DNA from: Caulobacter sp031457805
GTDB taxonomy: Bacteria > Pseudomonadota > Alphaproteobacteria > Caulobacterales > Caulobacteraceae
Reading direction: 5' to 3'
DNA length: 64,000 nucleotides
Assembly: GCF_031457805.1 (NCBI RefSeq)
Contig: NZ_JAVDXI010000008.1
Coordinates: 62,001-126,000, forward strand
Part shown: piece after piece, positions 58,202 through 64,000 of the stretch
Numbering within the stretch: position 1 is the stretch's first letter
Layout: each line of letters starts with the position of its first letter
The notes under the pieces: model-generated
Told to the model about the DNA's origin: nothing
Seen by the model: the letters and a program-made list of their open reading frames with translations, nothing else
Databases searched by the model: none
Program-made: the position numbers and the translations under genes

Positions 58202-59608
58202 ATGCGTCTGCCGCGCCTTCTCCGCACCACGCCTTTTCGGCTGACCCTGCTGTTCCTGGCCCTGTTCGCGGCGGCCGCCAGCGCCTTCCTGGGCTACATC
58301 TACGTGGCCACGGCGGGCGAGGTGAACCGGCGCGCCCAAGCCGAGATCAGCCGCGAGTTCGAGAGCCTGGAGGCGGCCTATCGCCAGGGCGGCGTCGACG
58401 CCCTGAACCAGACGATCGTCGAGCGGGCCACCAGCGAGCGGCCGTTCCTCTATTTCCTTGCCGACAAGGACGGCAAGCGGATCTCCGGCTCCATAGAGGA
58501 GTCGCCGGTCTCGGGCTTCACGGGCGACGGGCCCGAGTGGGCCAGCTTCAAGGTCACCGAGACGGATCTTGACGGGGCTGAGGTCAGGGCCGCCGCGCGC
58601 GGCGTGCAGCAGCGCCTGGACAATGGCGAGATCCTGTTCGTCGGCGCCGATGTCGACGCCTCCGAGGCCTATGTCCGCAAGATCGTCCGGGCGCTGTGGG
58701 GCGCGGGGGCGCTGGTCATCCTGCTGGGCATGGCCGGCGGGGTGCTGATCAGCCGCAATGTCAGCCGCTCGATGCAGGGGCTGGTCGACGTGGTCAACGC
58801 CGTGCGCGGCGGCGACCTGCACGCCCGCGCCCGCGTGCGGGGCACACGCGACGAGTATGACGAGCTGGCCGAGGGCCTGAACGACATGCTCGACCGGATC
58901 GAGCGCCTGATGGGCGGCCTGCGCCACGCCGGCGACGCCATCGCCCACGACCTGCGCTCGCCGCTGACCCGCCTGCGCGCTCGCATGGAGGTGGCCCTCA
59001 TCGACGCCGAGAACGGCAAGGGCGACCCGGTCGCGGCCCTGGAAACCGCGCTGCAGGACGCCGACGGGGTGCTGAAGACCTTCAACGCGGTCCTCGCCAT
59101 CGCCCGGCTGCAGGCGGCCGGCTCGGCCCCGGACCAGCGGCAGTTCGACGCCTCGGAGCTGGCTGGCGACATGGCCGAGCTCTACGAGCTGTCGTGCGAG
59201 GACAAGGGCCTGGATTTCAAGGCCGAGATCGTTCCGGCCCTGGTCATCAAGGGCAACCGTGAGTTCCTGGCCCAGGCGCTGGCCAACATTCTCGACAACG
59301 CCATCAAGTACACGCCCGAAGGCGGCGCCATCATGCTGCGCGCGCGCCGCACGTCGTCGGGCGAGCTGGAGTTCTCGGTCACCGACACCGGCCCCGGCGT
59401 GCCAGAGGCCGACCGCCCCCGCGTGGTCCAGCGCTTTGTGCGCCTGGAAAACAGCCGCAGCGAGCCCGGCGCGGGCCTGGGCCTGTCGCTGGTCAGCGCT
59501 GTGGCCGCGTCGCACGGCGGCCGCCTTGAGCTGTCTGAAGGGCCTGGTGAATACAACGGCATGGGCCCAGGCCTGCGCGTGGCGCTGGTGCTGCCGCGGG
59601 TGGAGTAG
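58202..59608 (+). CDS. Sensor histidine kinase
   Basis: 468 aa. TM1 (about 13-35), periplasmic sensor (about 36-160), TM2 (about 163-185), HAMP domain (about 186-240), HisKA with DAIAHDLRSPLTRLRARME and HATPase_c with NILDNAIKYTPEG, DTGPGVPEADR and GAGLGLSLVSAVAA. ATG at 58202, 4 bp after the toxin gene. It is the likely partner of the OmpR-type regulator at 56960. The toxin-antitoxin pair between them may have inserted into a former RR-HK operon. Confidence 0.92.
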   Translation: MRLPRLLRTTPFRLTLLFLALFAAAASAFLGYIYVATAGEVNRRAQAEISREFESLEAAYRQGGVDALNQTIVERATSERPFLYFLADKDGKRISGSIEESPVSGFTGDGPEWASFKVTETDLDGAEVRAAARGVQQRLDNGEILFVGADVDASEAYVRKIVRALWGAGALVILLGMAGGVLISRNVSRSMQGLVDVVNAVRGGDLHARARVRGTRDEYDELAEGLNDMLDRIERLMGGLRHAGDAIAHDLRSPLTRLRARMEVALIDAENGKGDPVAALETALQDADGVLKTFNAVLAIARLQAAGSAPDQRQFDASELAGDMAELYELSCEDKGLDFKAEIVPALVIKGNREFLAQALANILDNAIKYTPEGGAIMLRARRTSSGELEFSVTDTGPGVPEADRPRVVQRFVRLENSRSEPGAGLGLSLVSAVAASHGGRLELSEGPGEYNGMGPGLRVALVLPRVE

Positions 59609-59619
59609 GGGGCGTCCCT

Positions 59620-59723
59620 GCGGCCTTCGAGGCGCGCTCAGGCGCACGCACCGCAGGATGAGGGGTTCAGCATCAGCGATCCTCATCCTGAGGTGTGAGC
59701 CGAAGGCGAGCCTCGAAGGACGC
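59620..59723. repeat. Dispersed inverted repeat GCGGCCTTCGAGG...CCTCGAAGGACGC, copy 3
   Basis: Same palindrome as at 16930 and 23211, with one arm slightly changed (GCGGCC). Inner CGCAGGATGAGG / CTCATCCTGAGG. Confidence 0.85.
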
Positions 59724-59781
59724 AGAGAGCCTCCGACCTTCCCCCATGTCGCGTTCAAATAGCCTGCCTGGTTCCCCGATA

Positions 59782-59813
59782 CCGACCTCCCCGGCATTCG
59801 CCGGGGAGGTCGG
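59782..59813. repeat. CCGGCATTCGCCGG palindrome repeat, copy 2
   Basis: Single perfect hairpin CCGACCTCCCCGGC-attc-GCCGGGGAGGTCGG. Core shared with the two-armed element at 13271-13380. May end transcription of the kinase or peptidase gene. Confidence 0.75.
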
Positions 59814-59873
59814 ATGTTGGGAGACGCAATCCCCATCCGTCACTGACTTCCAGCGTGCGCGTGTCGCGCGGCC

Positions 59874-60761
59874 TTACTTGCCCTGCACCCAGGTGATCGC
59901 GCCCGTATAGGGGTCCATCTCCGGGGCGAGGCCAGGGCGCAGGTCGCTGTAGTCGGGGCCGCGCGGGGCGACGCTCCAGACCACGACCATGGCCATGATC
60001 GCCAGGAAGGTCATGGTCAGAAAGCCGGCGATATCGCGATGCAGGCTGGGCTCGCGGCGGTTCAGCAGCGAAACGCGCAGGATCAGCGGGTGGGTGGCCC
60101 AGCCGCAGGCCAGGGGCGAAACGCTTCCGCTCATCTGCGCCTTCATCAGCGCGCGGGCGTAGTCGGCGCGGATGTCCGAGCGCAGGGCCACCACGGTGGC
60201 GTCGCAGGCCAGCTCCTGGTCGATGCGGATAAAGCGCTGGGCCACGGCGATCATCGGATTGCACCAGCCCAGGACGCCGGCGCCGGCGATGACCAGGTTG
60301 GCGATCGGATCCCCGCGCTGGATGTGGGTGCGCTCGTGCAGCACGATCAGCTCACGTTCCCGGGCGTCGAAGCGCTGGGCGAAGTCCGTGGGCAGGACGA
60401 TGCGCGGCCACAGGGCGCCCATCACCGCCGGTCCCGCCTGGCCCTGGTCGACGCGGCGGCGGAACAGGCGCTCGCGCAGAACGAGGATGGCCGTGGCGAT
60501 CGCGCAGCCGATCAGCCACAGCGCCACCAGCTTTGGCGCCGATGCGCCCAGCGGCTGGGTGGGCGCGCCGATGTCCATGGTCTCGGCCAGGCTGGGCAGG
60601 AAGGCGGCGGCGGCAGCGGCGGGGACCACGCCCCAGAGCGCATAGGCCCGGCGGGGCCCGAACAGCTGGCGCGCCGAGGGCCGCAGGATCAGCACCAGCA
60701 GCACGGCGGCGGCGGCGGCGATCTGGGCCCGGATCAGGGCGAGGGCGAAGAGCTCGATCAT
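59874..60761 (-). CDS. M56-family membrane metallopeptidase (BlaR1/MecR1-like)
   Basis: 295 aa. Three or four TM segments in the N-terminal part, then the zinc motif HERTH (142-146) in ELIVLHERTHIQRGDP and the downstream ELACDATV (Glu/Asp zinc ligand). A further TM near 235-255 and a short periplasmic tail. It lacks a penicillin-binding sensor domain, so the trigger is not clearly a beta-lactam. Such proteases cleave a BlaI-type repressor. No BlaI gene adjoins it; the operator at 60798 suggests one elsewhere. ATG at 60761. Confidence 0.88.
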   Translation of the reverse strand: MIELFALALIRAQIAAAAAVLLVLILRPSARQLFGPRRAYALWGVVPAAAAAAFLPSLAETMDIGAPTQPLGASAPKLVALWLIGCAIATAILVLRERLFRRRVDQGQAGPAVMGALWPRIVLPTDFAQRFDARERELIVLHERTHIQRGDPIANLVIAGAGVLGWCNPMIAVAQRFIRIDQELACDATVVALRSDIRADYARALMKAQMSGSVSPLACGWATHPLILRVSLLNRREPSLHRDIAGFLTMTFLAIMAMVVVWSVAPRGPDYSDLRPGLAPEMDPYTGAITWVQGK

Positions 60762-60797
60762 GGTCGGGCGGTTCCTGCCGTTTCCTGATCGTCATGG

Positions 60798-60809
60798 TTA
60801 CAGCTGTAA
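60798..60809. promoter_or_regulatory. BlaI/MecI-like operator
   Basis: TTACAGCTGTAA, a perfect palindrome with the TACAnnTGTA core of BlaI/MecI sites. Located 37 bp upstream of the M56 peptidase start, where a repressor would block its promoter. Confidence 0.6.
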
Positions 60810-60972
60810 TACGGAAGGTCAAGCGCCGCGAGCAGGGGGCTGGTCACAACCGATACGCCGGTCCGCAAGGGCGCCTAAGAGCAGGGCGTCCGGCCACAAA
60901 CCAGACCCGCGCGCCTGACCCAGGGTGGTGGCAGCGCCGTTCGAGATCTCAACTGTCCGGACGAGAGCGAAC

Positions 60973-62175
60973 ATGCAGGCGGGCGCGACGATGGACGGGG
61001 CGACTTTGGGACGACGGGCGATGCTGGCGGGGCTGGCCGCCGGCGGGGTCGGGGTGAGCGGCCTGGCGGGCTGCGCCAGCGTCGGCGGACCCTTGGCGGC
61101 GCGGCGGCCCACCCTGCCGCTGGTTCGGGCCGAGGCTGACCGCATCACCCGCGTGACGGTGTGCTTGCGGCCGTTCCGCAAGGCGGGGCCGCGCCTGGAT
61201 GTCGAACAGCTGGGCGACAAGACCGTGATCCACAACTACGGCCACGGCGGCAGCGGCTGGTCGCTGTCGTGGGGCTCGGCCGAGATCGTGGCGCGCAAAG
61301 CCCTGGCCGACGGACCGCGCGAGGTGGCGGTGATCGGCTGCGGCGCGCTGGGCCTCACCGCCGCCACGGTGCTGCGCCAGGCCGGCGCCAAGGTGACGAT
61401 CTACGCCGCCGAGCGCCTGGCCGACATCCGCTCGGCCCGGGCCACCGGCACCTGGTCGCCCGACTCGCGGATCGCCGCAGAGGGCGAGGCCCCGGCCGAC
61501 TTCGCCGCTCTTTGGGAGGGCATGGCGCGGACCTCGTTCCGGCGCTTCCAAGACTATGTCGGTCTGGCAGGCTCGCCGGTGGAATGGAGCGATCGCTACA
61601 CCTTGTCGGATGGCCCGCCGGCATCTCGCCACGCCTCCGCGCCCGGGGTCCCGAAGTTCCTGGAGCTGGTCGAGCACATCCGCGACATCACCCCGCGTGC
61701 GGTCACGTTGGACCCGCGCGATAACCCCTTTCCCGTGGCCCACGCCCGCCGCGCCGCGTCGCTGCAGTTCAACGTCACCGAATACGCCCATGTGCTGATG
61801 ACCGACTTCCTGCTGGCCGGCGGACGTTTCGAGCGGCGGGCTTTCCAGTCGCCCAGCCAACTGGCCGAACTGCAGGAGCCGGTGATCGTCAACTGCACCG
61901 GCTATGGCGCCCGCGCCCTGTGGAAGGACGACAGCCTCATCCCGGTGCGGGGCCAGATCGCCTGGCTGATCCCCCAGCCCGAGCTGCACTACGGCTTCTA
62001 CTATCGCAACGTCTCGGTGCTGCCGCGCCGCGATGGCGTCGTCCTCCAGCAGGTCGGGGCGTCCGACGCCTATGGCTATGGCGACGATCGCGAGGTCGCC
62101 GACATGGCCGAGGCCAAGGCGGCGGTAGCGACGGTGGCCGAGCTGATCGCCCGCATGGGGCCGCACCGGACCTGA
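60973..62175 (+). CDS. FAD-dependent oxidoreductase, D-amino-acid-oxidase-like, exported
   Basis: 400 aa. N-terminus with GRRAMLAGLAAGG followed by LAGC: a twin-arginine signal and possible lipobox. Core of DAO-type fold: HGGSGWSLSWGSAEIV (DAO-like), AVIGCGALGLTAATVLRQAG (GxGxxG), RATGTWSPDSR, and a C-terminal GYGDDREVADMAEAK. It probably oxidises an amino acid or amine with FAD in the periplasm. The N-terminal order is unusual: HGGSGWS comes before the GxGxxG motif, a circular arrangement compared with standard DAO. ATG at 60973 with GAGAGCG upstream. Confidence 0.82.
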   Translation: MQAGATMDGATLGRRAMLAGLAAGGVGVSGLAGCASVGGPLAARRPTLPLVRAEADRITRVTVCLRPFRKAGPRLDVEQLGDKTVIHNYGHGGSGWSLSWGSAEIVARKALADGPREVAVIGCGALGLTAATVLRQAGAKVTIYAAERLADIRSARATGTWSPDSRIAAEGEAPADFAALWEGMARTSFRRFQDYVGLAGSPVEWSDRYTLSDGPPASRHASAPGVPKFLELVEHIRDITPRAVTLDPRDNPFPVAHARRAASLQFNVTEYAHVLMTDFLLAGGRFERRAFQSPSQLAELQEPVIVNCTGYGARALWKDDSLIPVRGQIAWLIPQPELHYGFYYRNVSVLPRRDGVVLQQVGASDAYGYGDDREVADMAEAKAAVATVAELIARMGPHRT

Positions 62176-62213
62176 TCTTGCCGAGGGGCCGGGGGCGGTC
62201 CACCGTGGCGCCC

Positions 62214-64000
62214 ATGACTCGCCTCTCTGATCGCCTGACCCCCTGCGGCCCTGTCATCGACGCCAAGGCGGCCGAGCGGGCGCATGAGGCCATCGCCAAG
62301 CGCGCCGGCGAGGCGATGACCGAGGTCGACGCGGCCTGGCCCAGCCTGGCGCCGATCTTCGCCGCTTCGCCCTATCTGGCGGGTCTGGCGCGCCGCGACG
62401 GCAAGCGCCTGCCGATGATCCTGGGCGGCGATCCCGACCAGACCCTGGCCGAGATCTTGGCCGCCGCCGAGGCCGTCGCCGCCGAGCCGGACTTCGAGAC
62501 CGCGCGGCGGGTTCTGCGCGAGCTGAAGGCCGACCTGCACCTCTTGACCGCGATCAGCGACCTTGGCGGTGTCTGGGACCTGGATCAGGTGACCGGCGCC
62601 CTGACCCGGTTCGCTGACGCGGTGCTGCACGCGGCTCTGGCCCAGGCGGTCCGGCAGGAGGTGGCGCGGGGCGCCCTGACCCATGTCGGCGACGGCGCAG
62701 CGGGGCCTGCGCCCGGCCTCTTCTGCGTGGCCATGGGCAAGCACGGCGCGTTCGAGCTGAACTATTCCAGCGACATCGACTTTTCGATCTTCTACGCGCC
62801 CGAGAAGCTGCCGGTCGCCGAGGGGCACGAGCCCCAGGCGGTGGCGGTGCGGATCGCCAACCATCTGGGCCGGATCCTGCAGGAGCGCACCGGCGACGGT
62901 TATGTGTTCCGCATCGATCTGCGCCTGCGCCCGGATCCGTCCTCGACCCCGCCGGCCATGCCGGTCGACGCGGCCATGGACTACTACGAGAGCGTTGGCC
63001 AGAACTGGGAGCGGGCCGCCCACATCAAGGCCCGGATCGCCGCCGGCGATGCGGCCGAGGGCGCGGCGTTCCTGGAGGGGCTGCAGCCGTTCATCTGGCG
63101 GCGGAACCTGGATTTCGCGGCCATTGCCGACATCCACTCGATCAAGCGCCAGATCCATACCTACAAGGTCGACGACCGACTGACCGCCAAGGGCGCGGAC
63201 CTGAAGCTGGGCCGGGGCGGCATCCGCGAGATCGAGTTCTTCGTCCAGACCCAGCAGCTGATCCTGGGGGGGCGTCAGCCGGACCTGCGCAGCCCCCGCA
63301 CGCTGGACGCCCTCCAGGCCCTGGCCGCCGCCGGCCACGTCACACCCGAGGACGCCGCTTGGCTCACCCAGGCCTACAAGGACCTGCGCGCGCTGGAGCA
63401 CCGCGCCCAGATGATCGCCGACGACCAGACCCACAAGCTTCCGGAGTCCGATGTCGAGCGCAAGAAGGTCGCGGCCCTGTGGGGCGAGGCGAACCTTCGG
63501 GTGTTCGACTCCGCCGTCGGCAAGATCCTCAAGGGCGTCAACCTGCGCTACGGCCGTCTGTTCGCGGGCGAGGAGGCGCTGTCCTCGCGTTTCGGCAGCC
63601 TGGTGTTCACCGGCGTCGAGGACGATCCCGAGACTTTGGCGACCCTGAAGCGGATGGGCTTTTCCAACCCCGAGCGGGTGGCCGCCACCATCCGGGGCTG
63701 GCACCACGGCCACATCGCCGCCACCCGCACCGAACGGGGCCGTGAACTCTTCACGCGCCTGGCGCCGCGCCTCCTGGACGCGGCCAACGCCACCGGCGCG
63801 CCGGACCAGGCCTTCAACCGCTTTTCCGACTTCTTCAGCCGCCTGTCGTCGGGCGTGCAGATCCAGTCGCTGTTCCTGGCCCAGCCGCGCCTGTTCGAGC
63901 TGATCGTCGAGGTGATGGCCTTCGCCCCGCGTCTGGCCGCCACCATGGCCAAGCGCCCGACCGCGCTGGATGCTCTTCTGGATCCGCACTTCTTCGGACC
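62214..64000 (+). CDS. glnE: Bifunctional glutamine synthetase adenylyltransferase/adenylyl-removing enzyme GlnE, 5' part
   Basis: The frame runs off the window end; about 595 of roughly 950-1000 residues are present. The N-terminal nucleotidyltransferase (adenylyl-removing) domain shows GKHGAFELNYSSDIDFSIFY (metal-binding Asp pair in SSDIDF), RIDLRLRPDPSS and KLGRGGIREIEFFVQ, followed by the linker helices of the PII-binding and start of the second catalytic half. It adenylylates and de-adenylylates glutamine synthetase in response to PII and glutamine. ATG at 62214; a GTG at 62205 is possible. Confidence 0.93.
   Translation, partial: MTRLSDRLTPCGPVIDAKAAERAHEAIAKRAGEAMTEVDAAWPSLAPIFAASPYLAGLARRDGKRLPMILGGDPDQTLAEILAAAEAVAAEPDFETARRVLRELKADLHLLTAISDLGGVWDLDQVTGALTRFADAVLHAALAQAVRQEVARGALTHVGDGAAGPAPGLFCVAMGKHGAFELNYSSDIDFSIFYAPEKLPVAEGHEPQAVAVRIANHLGRILQERTGDGYVFRIDLRLRPDPSSTPPAMPVDAAMDYYESVGQNWERAAHIKARIAAGDAAEGAAFLEGLQPFIWRRNLDFAAIADIHSIKRQIHTYKVDDRLTAKGADLKLGRGGIREIEFFVQTQQLILGGRQPDLRSPRTLDALQALAAAGHVTPEDAAWLTQAYKDLRALEHRAQMIADDQTHKLPESDVERKKVAALWGEANLRVFDSAVGKILKGVNLRYGRLFAGEEALSSRFGSLVFTGVEDDPETLATLKRMGFSNPERVAATIRGWHHGHIAATRTERGRELFTRLAPRLLDAANATGAPDQAFNRFSDFFSRLSSGVQIQSLFLAQPRLFELIVEVMAFAPRLAATMAKRPTALDALLDPHFFG

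Overview
The window is GC-rich alphaproteobacterial chromosome and reads as Caulobacter (close to C. vibrioides/crescentus or C. segnis). The reasons are TonB-receptor loci paired with FAD-dependent 'tryptophan halogenase' genes, xylose-type AGCGCT operators, a short pyrimidine-utilisation (rut) cluster, an RcGTA-like gene transfer agent (GTA) cluster, and many short GC-rich inverted repeats between genes. I saw no rRNA, tRNA or CRISPR array. The ends cut an MFS transporter (left) and glnE (right).

Layout. 1-2.3 kb: tail of an MHS-type transporter, then an ECF sigma factor with its FecR-type anti-sigma factor. 2.4-8.3 kb (minus strand): four halogenase-like flavoproteins, two pairs overlapping as ATGA; one member has lost the catalytic signatures. 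They diverge from a large TonB-dependent receptor (8.7-11.9 kb) followed by a GH10 xylanase, a GH43 enzyme and, convergent, a GH35-type glycosidase: a xylan or plant-polysaccharide uptake locus. 17-20.7 kb: a membrane histidine kinase with a PDZ-like extracytoplasmic domain, its LuxR-type regulator, and an FKBP prolyl isomerase. 20.8-24.9 kb: rutA, rutD, rutC and rutB, diverging from rutR, with a near-perfect RutR operator between. 25-30.6 kb: a CHASE4 histidine kinase, a Tat-exported flavin amine oxidase with a cytochrome c, and a ketoglutaric-semialdehyde-type dehydrogenase behind a XylR-like operator.

30.8-44.9 kb: a nearly complete GTA cluster (terminase, portal, protease, capsid, connectors, tail tube, chaperones, tape measure, distal tail, hub, peptidase, megatron). 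It is interrupted by GC-rich repeats at most junctions that do not overlap, by a DUF559 ORF that exactly fills one repeat, and by a DUF805 membrane protein gene. 45-49.2 kb: a DnaJ-type co-chaperone, a MazEF-type pair, and a PepSY protein/FeuP-like regulator/kinase set. 49.4-55 kb: an unrecognised conserved protein and ccmI-ccmE-ccmF-ccmH for cytochrome c maturation. 55.2-59.6 kb: a DegP-type protease, then an OmpR-type regulator and its kinase with a toxin-antitoxin pair between them. 59.9-64 kb: a BlaR1-like M56 peptidase with a BlaI-like operator, a FAD amino-acid-oxidase-like protein, and glnE.

The most striking structure is a family of about 110-150 bp two-armed inverted repeats, present about 13 times. 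In one copy the centre holds a complete DUF559 ORF that ends just outside the arm, so the ORF-less copies look like MITE-type derivatives of a compact DUF559 element. Two other copies are translated as part of neighbouring genes (start of GTA g14, end of ccmE).
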